A stretch of DNA of 23,573 nucleotides from Bacillota bacterium. Its GTDB lineage: Bacteria > Bacillota > Clostridia > Peptostreptococcales > Anaerovoracaceae. This document shows positions 1-6,914 of this stretch, piece by piece (positions within the stretch are counted from its first letter, which is position 1; the number at the start of each line of letters is the position of its first letter). The position numbers were made by a program, and so were the translations under genes. Under the pieces are notes generated by a model. It was not told the origin of the DNA, ran no database searches, and saw only the letters and a list, made by a program, of their open reading frames with translations. The DNA lies in assembly GCA_016302545.1 (NCBI GenBank), contig JAEDNK010000012.1, positions 1 through 23,573 of the forward strand, in the 5' to 3' direction.

Positions 1-216
1 TAATATGGTATTTTTATAGAAGTATTCGTTTTGATACCTTTTTTCAAGTAATTTATATATTTCACTAATTATACTCAAATTATCTTTTCCCTGCGGGTCT
101 TCGATGTACCTTTTCTTCACCGCATCAAACGTATCACTTCTTCCGTATGAAATTATATCGCTAAGAGTATTCCTAGTGAATATTCTATTCAATAATAATG
201 CATTTGTATCTTCCAA
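1..216 (-). CDS. sce7726-like family protein, N-terminal part (cut by window edge)
   Basis: The frame is open from a TTG start to the left edge, giving 72 codons. An AGGAGG (225-230) sits 8 nt before the TTG and a strong promoter lies upstream, so the unusual start is well supported. The visible protein is charged and mostly helical, with segments such as LNRIFTRNTLSDIISYGR and NEYFYKNTIL. From memory, the firmicute branch of the sce7726 family starts this way; those proteins are of unknown function and carry a nuclease-like region further on. That region is outside the window, so the family name is a recollection, not something proved here. The gene is AT-rich and rich in AAA/ATA/TTA codons, unlike the genes to its right, which suggests acquisition by transfer. 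Confidence 0.6.
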   Translation of the reverse strand, partial: MEDTNALLLNRIFTRNTLSDIISYGRSDTFDAVKKRYIEDPQGKDNLSIISEIYKLLEKRYQNEYFYKNTIL

Positions 217-249
217 TAGAAACGCCTCCTGTTACATGCTACTTATATC

Positions 250-278
250 ATTATAAATGGTTTTTCAACGCACGTCAA
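250..278 (-). promoter_or_regulatory. Sigma-A promoter of the sce7726-like gene
   Basis: Reading the minus strand, TTGACG (273-278) and TATAAT (250-255) are separated by exactly 17 nt. The predicted start of transcription, near 243, leaves a leader of about 27 nt before the TTG start codon, with the AGGAGG inside it. Confidence 0.75.
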
Positions 279-372
279 ACATTCTTATCTTTTCTTTTAC
301 ATATGAAAAATCTGCTTTCATATCTACACATCCATAAACATAATAAGAACTCTCGAACTCGGTATACACCAT
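265..372 (-). pseudogene. Short protein-like remnant or small ORF (35 codons)
   Basis: In the AT-rich gap between the sce7726-like gene and the HTH gene, the minus strand carries an ATG-started 35-codon frame that reads like real protein (for example YVYGCVDMKADFSYVKEK). The same frame continues upstream across a single TAA as a second protein-like stretch (QPKVTQFVADYQQL), which suggests a decayed gene. No SD sequence precedes the ATG, and its end overlaps the promoter of the next gene. I do not recognise a family. The rest of the 275-base gap holds only a small palindrome (466-480) and no other gene that I can see. Confidence 0.25.
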
Positions 373-491
373 ATCTTAGTGGTACAGGGCAAGTTGTTGA
401 TAATCTGCCACAAATTGTGTTACCTTTGGCTGAACTCCCTTTTATTGTGCACTTTCAAACTTTTTAGTAATGCTATTACTCCAACTGTTTT

Positions 492-1124
492 TCACCCAAT
501 CAGATCCCTGATCTCGCATTTCAAAGCATCGGCAAGCCCCATAACGATATCCATCTGCGCCTTATTGATGTCCTTCGCTTTGCGTTCATAGGCCCTGATG
601 GTAGGCAGGGCTACTCCCGATAACCCGGACAGCTCCTCCTGCGTAAGTCCGCATTGCCTGCGCATGGTTTTCAGCTTACTTTCCTTACGTTCAAAGTGAA
701 GGTCAAATACCTCATATGATTTTTGTGTATCTGCCTCGTGCAGTGTACCATACAATCCTAAAAGCTCTTCATAGGAAATCGTTTCTATAATATCTCTGAA
801 GCTGCAGCCGGAATACCACTGGTAATGTGCCAGGGTCCATCCTACCCAATACACATCGGAGCGGTCGTAGGTTTCAATTATTCCTATGTCCGGCTGCTTT
901 CCTGTAGTCCGTTCTATTACCTCAGCAAAAAGCTCCGCTCCGCTCATTCCCGCAGCATACTTCGGATTGCCGTTTTCGATCTGCTCTGCAATGCCCGACT
1001 GAATAAACAACCTCAGAAAATCGCCGCCTCTATAACCGAATTCCGCCACTGCATCATGAAGCATATTGCCTACTGTCTTTGCAGCCTTACTCAGATAAAT
1101 ATAATTGTAAGCGGGTGTCATCAT
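492..1124 (-). CDS. HTH (XRE-type) protein, probable antitoxin of a DUF3990 pair
   Basis: A 210-residue protein in two parts. Residues 1-145 form a conserved region with GDFLRLFIQSGIAEQ, GMSGAELF and a W-rich stretch (VYWVGWTLAHYQWYSG) followed by a YGTLHEAD segment. I recall this arrangement from clostridial proteins encoded next to DUF3990 genes. Residues about 150-208 are a helix-turn-helix of the XRE type (LTQEELSGLSGVALPTIRAYE). Translation starts at the first of two ATGs, 9 nt after GGAGG. The gene begins 38 nt inside the end of the DUF3990 gene, so the two are translationally coupled on one mRNA. The likely role, inferred from order and domains, is to neutralise the neighbour and repress the shared promoter. 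It could instead be a plain regulator of an enzyme gene. Confidence 0.7.
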   Translation of the reverse strand: MMTPAYNYIYLSKAAKTVGNMLHDAVAEFGYRGGDFLRLFIQSGIAEQIENGNPKYAAGMSGAELFAEVIERTTGKQPDIGIIETYDRSDVYWVGWTLAHYQWYSGCSFRDIIETISYEELLGLYGTLHEADTQKSYEVFDLHFERKESKLKTMRRQCGLTQEELSGLSGVALPTIRAYERKAKDINKAQMDIVMGLADALKCEIRDLIG

Positions 1125-1788
1125 TTTTTATATCCTCCCTGATGATGTCCAGAATAAACAAATCATCCTTAAGCGCAGACAGATTTCTCTTGCGCTTCAT
1201 ATAATCGCTGCGCGCCTGCTTGTCTCTCTGTGTTCGTTTGTAATAATATTCCCTGTGGTCTGCAATTTCATATTCCACAAATTCTATTTGCTCGAAAGCC
1301 TTCCGGGATATGAGTACAACCTGCTGTCCGAGAGTTCCCAGCTGCATGGCTGCATTAAGATCCCTGACCGAAATAGTATTATTGACAAAGTCCTCTGCAA
1401 AGGAAAAATAAGAATCATCCGCGCGGTATCCTATTATAACATCGACGCCTGATGTGTCCGGCAGGAAATTCTCCAGCAGATATTCTCTTGCACCTCTACC
1501 TATATTGTTATTGATATCAAACCTGCGATTCTGCAAAAGAACCGCCAGCCAATTCAAAATATTAAAAGGCGATTCAGTCAGATGCATCACATTAAGACCT
1601 TCCGTATGCAATGTATACTTGTTGGCATAGCCGTCATTTTTAACAGGACATGCCCATTCTTTCGCAAGTTCAATGCTTTCAGTGCAATAAAATCCACATC
1701 CGTAATCGTTATATATCTTTCCGGCACCATATTCCGGGACCTCGACCACCTGCTTCGACCCGTGGAAAATCACAATATTCTTTTTCAT
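1087..1788 (-). CDS. DUF3990 protein, ADP-ribosyltransferase-like, probable toxin
   Basis: A 233-residue protein starting MKKNIVIFHGSK. The early HGS, a GCGFYCTES block about 25 residues later, and a late LGTLGQQVVLIS segment followed by FVEYE fit the DUF3990 family. I recall DUF3990 as belonging to the ADP-ribosyltransferase-like fold, in which the His and Tyr would line the NAD site. Activity is inferred, not shown. The C-terminal third is rich in Lys, Arg and Tyr. The start is uncertain: ATG at 1788 has GGAGG 5 nt upstream and puts the HGS where the family normally has it, but ATG at 1806 with GGAG 9 nt upstream and TTG at 1821 are possible. It is the first gene of a two-gene unit with the HTH protein. 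Confidence 0.65.
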   Translation of the reverse strand: MKKNIVIFHGSKQVVEVPEYGAGKIYNDYGCGFYCTESIELAKEWACPVKNDGYANKYTLHTEGLNVMHLTESPFNILNWLAVLLQNRRFDINNNIGRGAREYLLENFLPDTSGVDVIIGYRADDSYFSFAEDFVNNTISVRDLNAAMQLGTLGQQVVLISRKAFEQIEFVEYEIADHREYYYKRTQRDKQARSDYMKRKRNLSALKDDLFILDIIREDIKNDDTRLQLYLSE

Positions 1789-1826
1789 GCTCCCCTCCAT
1801 TTTCATGTCCCCTCTCTCCAAAAGTA

Positions 1827-1838
1827 ATACTGTAGTAT
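1827..1838 (-). promoter_or_regulatory. Candidate operator of the DUF3990/HTH unit
   Basis: ATACT-GT-AGTAT is an inverted repeat with perfect 5-bp arms, lying just downstream of the predicted transcription start and before the SD sequence. Its position suits autorepression by the HTH protein of the same unit. This is inferred from position and symmetry only. Confidence 0.35.
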
Positions 1839-1849
1839 CAGTTTATTTA

Positions 1850-1879
1850 ATTATAATACCCTTTATTCTATTTTGTCAA
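1850..1879 (-). promoter_or_regulatory. Sigma-A promoter of the DUF3990/HTH unit
   Basis: A consensus TTGACA (1874-1879) and TATAAT (1850-1855) are separated by 18 nt on the minus strand. Such a near-perfect promoter on a small two-gene unit fits a gene pair that depends on repression. Confidence 0.8.
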
Positions 1880-1880
1880 T

Positions 1881-1900
1881 AAAAAAACCGCCCTACGGTT
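1881..1900 (-). terminator. Small terminator-like hairpin
   Basis: On the minus strand AACCG-TAGGG-CGGTT forms a 5-bp stem directly followed by a run of seven T. It would end transcripts arriving from the groEL side before they reach the DUF3990 promoter. Confidence 0.45.
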
Positions 1901-1905
1901 CTTTG

Positions 1906-1948
1906 GACTTTTGGGCCGGTTGCCGGATAAGTGTCCTGCGCAAAAGTC
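1906..1948. repeat. Inverted repeat in the groEL/DUF3990 spacer
   Basis: GACTTTTGGGC (1906-1916) and GCGCAAAAGTC (1938-1948) are 11-bp arms with one mismatch, enclosing a second small hairpin (CCGG-TTG-CCGG). Together with the hairpin at 1881-1900 this makes the whole spacer structured. It could be the remnant of a mobile-element end or part of a processed RNA. No promoter for a separate RNA is visible. Confidence 0.45.
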
Positions 1949-1995
1949 ACCTTTACATCTTAGCGGGCTGACAGGGGTGTAATTTTTGGGAAGCT

Positions 1996-2025
1996 AAAAG
2001 AACGACCCTTTCGAGTCGTTCTTTT
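1996..2025 (-). terminator. groEL terminator
   Basis: AAAAGAACGAC and GTCGTTCTTTT form a perfect 11-bp stem around an 8-base loop, about 30 nt after the groEL stop codon. The stem ends in T on both strands, so it could work in both directions. No plus-strand gene ends here. Confidence 0.85.
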
Positions 2026-2053
2026 CGTCACTATTGCATATATAAAGGATGGC

Positions 2054-3688
2054 TTACATCATGCCGCCCATTCCGCCCATTCCCGGTGCGCCCGCCGGCA
2101 TCGGAGGCATCGGTTCCTTGATATCAACTACGCCTGCCTCTGTGGTGAGGAGCATTGCAGATGCGGAGGCTGCGTTCTGAAGTGCTGAACGAGTAACCTT
2201 GGCAGGGTCTACGATACCTGCTTTAATCATGTCAACATATTCTTCAGTTGCTGCGTTAAGGCCTGTGCCTACCGGGCTCTTCTTAACCTCTGCAACTACT
2301 ACGCTGCCTTCGAGGCCTGCGTTTTCGGCAATCTGACGAACAGGTTCTTCAAGAGCTCTCTTGATGATAGCTGCGCCTGTCTTTACATCGCCTTCCAGAG
2401 TGTCAACATAAGCTGCTACTGCAGGGATTGTATTTATCAATGCTACGCCGCCGCCTGAAACGATACCTTCTTCAACTGCAGCCTTTGTCGCGTTGAGAGC
2501 GTCCTCGATGCGGAGCTTTCTTTCCTTTAACTCTGTTTCGGTAGCTGCACCAACCTTGATTACTGCTACGCCGCCTGACAGCTTGGCAAGTCTTTCCTGA
2601 AGCTTTTCCTTATCAAACTCGGAAGTGGTATCTTCGATCTGTTTCTTGATACCTGCGATTCTTGCCTGTACTTCTTCCTTAGATCCGCTGCCTGCCACGA
2701 TAACGGTGTTTTCCTTGTTAACCTTTACGGTTGCTGCTGTTCCCAGCATATCCAGAGTTACTTCCTTAAGCTCGTAGCCAAGGTCGCTTGCAATTACAGT
2801 GCCGCCTGTGAGAACTGCGATATCCTGCAGCATTTCCTTTCTTCTGTCGCCATAGCCCGGAGCCTTAACTGCAACTACATCGATTACGCCTCTCAGCTTG
2901 TTGACTACCAGTGTTGCCAGAGCTTCGCCTTCAACATCTTCAGCGATTACCAGAAGCTTGCGGCCCTGCTGCATTACCTGCTCCAGAATAGGTACTAATT
3001 CCTGAATGTTGGAAATCTTCTTGTCGGTGATTAAGATAAGAGGGTTTTCCATGTTGGCTTCCATCTTTTCTGTATCGGAAACCATGTATGCTGAAAGGTA
3101 TCCTCTGTCAAACTGCATACCTTCCACTACTTCGAGGGTGGTGCCCATGCTCTTTGATTCTTCTACGGTGATAACGCCGTCCTTGCCCACCTTTTCCATA
3201 GCTTCTGCGATAAGCTCGCCGATTCTGGGGTCTGCTGCGGAAACTGCTGCAACCTGTGCGATTGATTCCTTTGTTTCTACCTTGTGTGCAAGCTTAGCGA
3301 TTTCGTCTACCGCTACATCAACTGCGCCCTGGATACCTTTTTTAAGCTCCATCGGATTAGCGCCTGCTGCCACATTCTTGAAGCCTTCCTTAACGATAAT
3401 TTGTGCAAGGAGTGTTGCGGTTGTAGTTCCGTCACCTGCTACATCGTTAGTCTTGGAAGCTACTTCCTTAACAACCTGAGCGCCCATGTTTTCTGTGCCG
3501 TCCTCAAGTTCGATTTCTCTTGCGATGGTTACGCCGTCGTTAGTGATCAGCGGTGAACCGAAAGTCTTGCTGATTAAAACATTGCGTCCCTTAGGTCCTA
3601 ATGTGATTTTAACTGTATCTGCTAATTTATCGACGCCTGCCTGTAATTTGCGTCTTGCGTCTTCTCCGTAAAAAATGTCTTTTGCCAT
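2054..3688 (-). CDS. groEL: Chaperonin GroEL (Hsp60)
   Basis: A full-length 544-residue cytoplasmic chaperonin subunit that forms two stacked seven-membered rings and folds proteins in an ATP-driven cycle with GroES. Seen in the sequence: the MAKDIFYGEDARRKL start, the ATP-site segment GDGTTTATLLAQ near residue 85, the central apical domain (EGMQFDRGYLSAYM), and the C-terminal Gly-Met-rich tail ending GGMGGMM. The start ATG follows a GGGGGAG sequence. It is the second gene of the groES-groEL operon, 18 nt after groES, and is controlled by the CIRCE element upstream. Nothing in it looks unusual. Confidence 0.98.
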   Translation of the reverse strand: MAKDIFYGEDARRKLQAGVDKLADTVKITLGPKGRNVLISKTFGSPLITNDGVTIAREIELEDGTENMGAQVVKEVASKTNDVAGDGTTTATLLAQIIVKEGFKNVAAGANPMELKKGIQGAVDVAVDEIAKLAHKVETKESIAQVAAVSAADPRIGELIAEAMEKVGKDGVITVEESKSMGTTLEVVEGMQFDRGYLSAYMVSDTEKMEANMENPLILITDKKISNIQELVPILEQVMQQGRKLLVIAEDVEGEALATLVVNKLRGVIDVVAVKAPGYGDRRKEMLQDIAVLTGGTVIASDLGYELKEVTLDMLGTAATVKVNKENTVIVAGSGSKEEVQARIAGIKKQIEDTTSEFDKEKLQERLAKLSGGVAVIKVGAATETELKERKLRIEDALNATKAAVEEGIVSGGGVALINTIPAVAAYVDTLEGDVKTGAAIIKRALEEPVRQIAENAGLEGSVVVAEVKKSPVGTGLNAATEEYVDMIKAGIVDPAKVTRSALQNAASASAMLLTTEAGVVDIKEPMPPMPAGAPGMGGMGGMM

Positions 3689-3706
3689 TTCTGTCTCCCC
3701 CTCTTA

Positions 3707-3982
3707 TTATTCGATTACTGCCAGAATGTCGCTCTGGTGCATGATTGTGTATTCTTCGCCCTGATATTTGATTTCAGTGCCGCCGTATTTGCTGAAAACT
3801 ACTTTTTCGCCGACTTTAAGTTCCATCGGCTCGTCCTTGGTTCCCGGTCCTACTGCTACGACCTCTGCAACCTGCGGCTGCTCCTTAGCTGAGCTTGTCA
3901 GGATAAGTCCGCCCTGAGTCTTCTCTTCGGCTTCAACTTTTTTAATTACTACTCTGTCACCTAATGGTCTGATTCCAATCAT
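3707..3982 (-). CDS. groES: Co-chaperonin GroES (Hsp10)
   Basis: A 91-residue protein with the GroES core: RPLGDRVVIKK at the start, the mobile-loop region around KTQGGLILTSSAKE that contacts GroEL, and the closing YTIMHQSDILAVIE. Seven copies cap the GroEL ring. The length is normal, and the ATG follows GGAGG by a normal distance. It is the promoter-proximal gene of the heat-shock operon, so both chaperonin genes are expected to be released from HrcA repression on heat shock. Confidence 0.97.
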   Translation of the reverse strand: MIGIRPLGDRVVIKKVEAEEKTQGGLILTSSAKEQPQVAEVVAVGPGTKDEPMELKVGEKVVFSKYGGTEIKYQGEEYTIMHQSDILAVIE

Positions 3983-4028
3983 TTATAATTACCTCCATTT
4001 AGAAAATGTTATTAACATTTTTAGTATC

Positions 4029-4055
4029 TTAGCACTCTTTATTATTGAGTGCTAA
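4029..4055. promoter_or_regulatory. CIRCE operator (HrcA binding site)
   Basis: TTAGCACTC, nine bases, GAGTGCTAA: a perfect match to the CIRCE inverted repeat, lying between the groES promoter and its start codon. HrcA binds this element in Firmicutes and represses groESL until heat shock. hrcA is not in the window. Confidence 0.97.
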
Positions 4056-4063
4056 CACATTTT

Positions 4064-4091
4064 ATTATATCAGCCTTTATGGGAAAGTCAA
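4064..4091 (-). promoter_or_regulatory. groESL promoter
   Basis: TTGACT (4086-4091) and TATAAT (4064-4069) lie 16 nt apart on the minus strand. The predicted start of transcription is at the edge of the CIRCE element, the usual layout for HrcA-controlled operons. Confidence 0.85.
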
Positions 4092-4150
4092 TAGGTCTTT
4101 TTAGTAATTTTTAGCCGATTATGTGAAGTTTCTGTGAAAGGAGCCGAGCT

Positions 4151-5026
4151 TTATTCCTCAAGGCCCCTTATGTAGTAAAACAGGTACTGCTGAGCTATGC
4201 CGCCGTTTTCGCCGAAATGCTCCGCAGCGTAGGCGTTCATTCCTTTGATGTCCTTTTCGTCTATGCCGTAAAGGCGGTTCATCACCCGGCGCACCCACAC
4301 ATCAATCGGGAAAGCCTCAAGACGCCCCAGCCCAAACAGGGCTATGCAGCTTGCCACCTTAGGTCCCACTCCATGAAAGCCTCTCAGGTATTCACAGGCC
4401 GCCTCCGGACTTTCCGCCGCCGCAAGTTCTGCCGCAACCGCATCTATGCCCCCTTTTGCCACCACCTGCTTGGCCGTCTCCACAAGGTAAGGTGCACGGT
4501 AGCCAAGTCTGACAGGTGCAAGGTCCTCTGCAGTCAATTCCGCCATGACCTCCGGTGAGGGCACATTATAATACTCGACCCCGCCGTACTCTCCGGCAGG
4601 GTCTCCGAAAAGCCGCGCCAGATTTTCGATGCAGCCCTTTATGCGGGGTATATTGTTGTTTTGCGATATGATAAAGGAGACCATGGTTTCCCAAAGCTCC
4701 TGTTTCAGTATTCTTATCCCTTCGCCTCCGCAAATGGCCTTCGCCATTACCTCGTCGGAGGCTGACAGCGTCTCTTTGATAGCGCCGTAGTCTCTGTCAA
4801 GGTCCAGATAGCCGCGCCAGATCTTTTCAAAGTCATCTTCGGAGCAGTTGTCGATTACCAGGTCCAGTCTTGCCGATTCTTCCACAAGGCTCACATTTAC
4901 CGCCTTTCCCATGGCGATACCCGTATAGCTGCCGTCGGGCTGTCTGCTCCACCGGAAGCACTGGCCGCAGTCAAAAATATGGTCAAGGTCAAAATCCTTC
5001 ACACCCTCATATATGTATTTTCCCAT
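4151..5026 (-). CDS. OGG-type DNA glycosylase/AP lyase (8-oxoguanine repair)
   Basis: A 291-residue enzyme of the HhH-GPD superfamily, OGG1 branch, which cuts oxidised guanine from DNA. The N-terminal FDLDHIFDCGQCFRW is the OGG N-domain signature. The helix-hairpin-helix/GPD region is at about 215-245, with the catalytic lysine at residue 223 (HGVGPKVA) and the catalytic aspartate at 242 (FPIDVW). Both key residues are present, so it should be an active bifunctional glycosylase. Its ATG shares one base with the stop of the upstream P-loop gene (TGATG), so the two are coupled. No terminator is visible between its stop and the groES promoter. A DNA-3-methyladenine glycosylase annotation is possible in databases, but the N-domain favours OGG. 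Confidence 0.9.
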   Translation of the reverse strand: MGKYIYEGVKDFDLDHIFDCGQCFRWSRQPDGSYTGIAMGKAVNVSLVEESARLDLVIDNCSEDDFEKIWRGYLDLDRDYGAIKETLSASDEVMAKAICGGEGIRILKQELWETMVSFIISQNNNIPRIKGCIENLARLFGDPAGEYGGVEYYNVPSPEVMAELTAEDLAPVRLGYRAPYLVETAKQVVAKGGIDAVAAELAAAESPEAACEYLRGFHGVGPKVASCIALFGLGRLEAFPIDVWVRRVMNRLYGIDEKDIKGMNAYAAEHFGENGGIAQQYLFYYIRGLEE

Positions 5027-5838
5027 CAGTTTATACCTCTTACCTCCACATCAACCTTTGCAACATTAAAGGCGGTCATTTCCTCCACCACTTCGGAAAG
5101 CCTTTCCTGGAAAGCCTGTGCTGCCTCCCATATAGGATAACCCCGGCGGATTTTTATGGAAACGGCCAGCTCGTAGGCCTCCGGCGATGCTTCCTGAACA
5201 ATATATACCACTCTGCCGATAGACGGCATTGTTCTGGCCACGCAAGTTATAATATCGTTTATTACCTTTTCGTCTATGAAGTATTCTCCCATGTAGCTGA
5301 AAGTCGGCCTCACCACGGTACGCTCTGAAGCGGCACCCTGGTCTTTGCCTCTGAAAAACTTCAAGGGGTCCATAAAGTATCCCGCAAAGCTTCTCTTAAG
5401 CTGAAGCGCCGGAGCGGGAATTACGTGCTTTCCCATACGGTCGCGCTGCTCTCTGGCTGTGGCCCTTTCCTCCGGCGTGGTAATGTCCTCGATGTGAATC
5501 CGCCTGAGGCTGTCCTCCGGCAAAGGCGGCAGGCCAAGTCTCTCGATTATCCTGTCCGTCATGCCGTCGCTGGTTCCCAGAACCAGTATGCCGGTCGGCT
5601 TCTTTTGGCGTATTGCCGTCGCCACCTTGTCCCTGATTTCGTCGTTCATAAAAAGCGCCGTCTTTACGGCTCCGATTTTAGTGGCTGCCCGCTTTGCCGA
5701 TACCCCCTCCACTACCGTATTCTTATATATGAAAAGGCCGTCATCGATTATGGCTTCTATATTATATTTTTTGCAAAGGTTCATGGCGTGAAAGCTTTTG
5801 CCTGTGCCGCTTTTGCCTGTCAGCGTGTATACGTCCAT
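5026..5838 (-). CDS. P-loop ATPase fused to an Asp23/Gls24-like domain
   Basis: A 270-residue protein. The N-terminal half is a nucleotide-binding domain with Walker A TGKSGTGKS (residues 7-15) and a Walker-B-like strand GILVLGTSD (83-91). A basic stretch follows at 130-165. The C-terminal part (about 185-268) matches the Asp23/Gls24 (DUF322) pattern, with SIGRVVYIV, VSIKIRRGYPIWE and a closing MTAFNVAKVDVEVRGI. Asp23-like proteins are linked to envelope stress in Firmicutes, but I know of no established function for this fusion. The start chosen is the ATG 9 nt after AAGGAG; a TTG seven codons upstream overlaps that SD sequence and is less likely. It is the first gene of an operon with the OGG glycosylase, and its promoter overlaps the ferredoxin promoter. 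Confidence 0.75.
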   Translation of the reverse strand: MDVYTLTGKSGTGKSFHAMNLCKKYNIEAIIDDGLFIYKNTVVEGVSAKRAATKIGAVKTALFMNDEIRDKVATAIRQKKPTGILVLGTSDGMTDRIIERLGLPPLPEDSLRRIHIEDITTPEERATAREQRDRMGKHVIPAPALQLKRSFAGYFMDPLKFFRGKDQGAASERTVVRPTFSYMGEYFIDEKVINDIITCVARTMPSIGRVVYIVQEASPEAYELAVSIKIRRGYPIWEAAQAFQERLSEVVEEMTAFNVAKVDVEVRGIN

Positions 5839-5951
5839 TGCGATATGCTCCTTTCTCAAGTTCTTTTCATAAGTTGGCTGCGGTTTTGCTCCCGCTTTTA
5901 TGCTGCTGCTTTATTTTACAGCATTCTCATGAAATTTTCATCTTTTTTCCC

Positions 5952-5980
5952 TTTACTATTATAACCCATTCTGCTATAAT
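5952..5980 (+). promoter_or_regulatory. Ferredoxin gene promoter
   Basis: TTTACT (5952-5957) and TATAAT (5975-5980) are 17 nt apart on the plus strand, leaving a leader of about 35 nt before the ferredoxin ATG. Confidence 0.65.
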
Positions 5981-5987
5981 GTGTCAC
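5958..5987 (-). promoter_or_regulatory. Divergent promoter of the P-loop/OGG operon
   Basis: GTGACA (5982-5987) and TATAAT (5958-5963) are 18 nt apart on the minus strand. The two promoters occupy almost the same 36 bp, so RNA polymerase should not be able to sit on both at once. The leader to the P-loop start would be about 110 nt. Confidence 0.6.
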
Positions 5988-6022
5988 GAAAGATATATCT
6001 TTTTTATAGGAGGACAAAAGAA

Positions 6023-6193
6023 ATGGCTTATAAAATTACAGACGCTTGCATCGCTTGCGGTGCTTGTGCAGCTGAATGCCCTGTAGAAGCTATCTCCGAA
6101 GGAGACGGCATCTATGTAATCGACGCTGATGCTTGCATCGACTGCGGTTCATGTGCAGACGCATGTCCGGTTGACGCACCGGTTGAGGGCTAA
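6023..6193 (+). CDS. 2[4Fe-4S] ferredoxin, clostridial type
   Basis: A 56-residue electron carrier with two full CxxCxxCxxxCP motifs: cysteines 9, 12, 15, 19 and 38, 41, 44, 48. This is the classic clostridial ferredoxin fold, which holds two [4Fe-4S] clusters for low-potential electron transfer, for example to and from hydrogenase or pyruvate:ferredoxin oxidoreductase. The start is the ATG 9 nt after TAGGAGG. The same frame can be extended upstream through the SD sequence, but that extension is not credible. It is the only clear plus-strand gene of the window and is transcribed alone between its own promoter and a strong terminator. Confidence 0.95.
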   Translation: MAYKITDACIACGACAAECPVEAISEGDGIYVIDADACIDCGSCADACPVDAPVEG

Positions 6194-6215
6194 TCGAAAA
6201 ACTGTACTTAAAAAT

Positions 6216-6252
6216 AACCGACCTTTCGGCAAACCTGCCGTCAAGGTCGGTT
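6216..6252. terminator. Bidirectional terminator between ferredoxin and rex
   Basis: AACCGACCTT (6216-6225) and AAGGTCGGTT (6243-6252) form a perfect 10-bp stem, with CGGC/GCCG pairing inside the loop. The plus-strand side is followed by GTTTTTT and the minus-strand side by ATTTTT. It ends both converging transcripts. Confidence 0.9.
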
Positions 6253-6270
6253 GTTTTTTACTTTTAAAAT

Positions 6271-6912
6271 TTATCTGTCCTTCATATAGTAAGCCAGCGC
6301 GTGGAGGCTATCGCTCACATGTACGTTTTCGCATACCACATCTTCAGGCAGGTCAAGATCCACCGCCGTAAAGTTCCATATCCCCTTGATGCCCGCATCA
6401 CAGACGGTGTCAGCCACTATCTGCGCCTTTTCGGCAGGCACGGTGATTACAGCGATGTCTATGTTTTCATTTTTTACAAAGCCGGAAAGGTTGCCGCAGG
6501 TCATAATCTGTGCATCCTTAAACTCCACGTCCTGAATTATCTGCCTTACGTCAAATATTCCCGCAATGTGGAAGTTGCTTTCGTTGTTTGAAATGTAGCT
6601 TGCCATAGCCTGCCCCAGTCTGCCGTAGCCGACGATAACTATCTGATACTTCTTGTTGAGGCCGAGGATAGTGCCTATTTCATCATAAAGCAGACTTACG
6701 CTGTAGCCGTAGCCCTGCTGTCCGAAGCCGCCGAAGTTGTTCAGGTCCTGACGTATCTGGGAGGCGGTATAGCCTATAAGCTCGCTCAGATCCTTGGAGG
6801 AAATCTTCTCGATTCCCTTCCTCTTCAGCTCTCCCAGATATCTTCTGTATCTGGGCAGTCTTTTGATGACAGCCTTAGAAATCTGTTTTTCTTTGGTGTT
6901 ACCTGTACTCAT
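6271..6912 (-). CDS. rex: Redox-sensing transcriptional repressor Rex
   Basis: A 213-residue DNA-binding protein that senses the NADH/NAD+ ratio and represses fermentation and respiration genes until NADH rises. The winged helix spans about residues 11-75, with ISSKDLSELIGYTASQIRQDL as the recognition region and the family-typical NNFGGFGQQGYGY. The Rossmann nucleotide site is VGYGRLGQA near residue 95, followed by HIAGIFDV. Length and motifs are normal. It starts 2 nt after the stop of the acyl carrier protein gene, so the two form one operon. Confidence 0.96.
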   Translation of the reverse strand: MSTGNTKEKQISKAVIKRLPRYRRYLGELKRKGIEKISSKDLSELIGYTASQIRQDLNNFGGFGQQGYGYSVSLLYDEIGTILGLNKKYQIVIVGYGRLGQAMASYISNNESNFHIAGIFDVRQIIQDVEFKDAQIMTCGNLSGFVKNENIDIAVITVPAEKAQIVADTVCDAGIKGIWNFTAVDLDLPEDVVCENVHVSDSLHALAYYMKDR

Positions 6913-6914
6913 AA

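Noticed and set aside
466..480. Small palindrome AGTAAT-GCT-ATTACT after the HTH gene
   Set aside because: On the minus strand it is followed by A, not T, so it is not an intrinsic terminator; no other role is evident.
3006..3479. Long plus-strand frame (157 codons) opposite groEL
   Set aside because: It is the shadow of the strongly biased groEL codons, with no SD, no promoter and a protein that does not look real.
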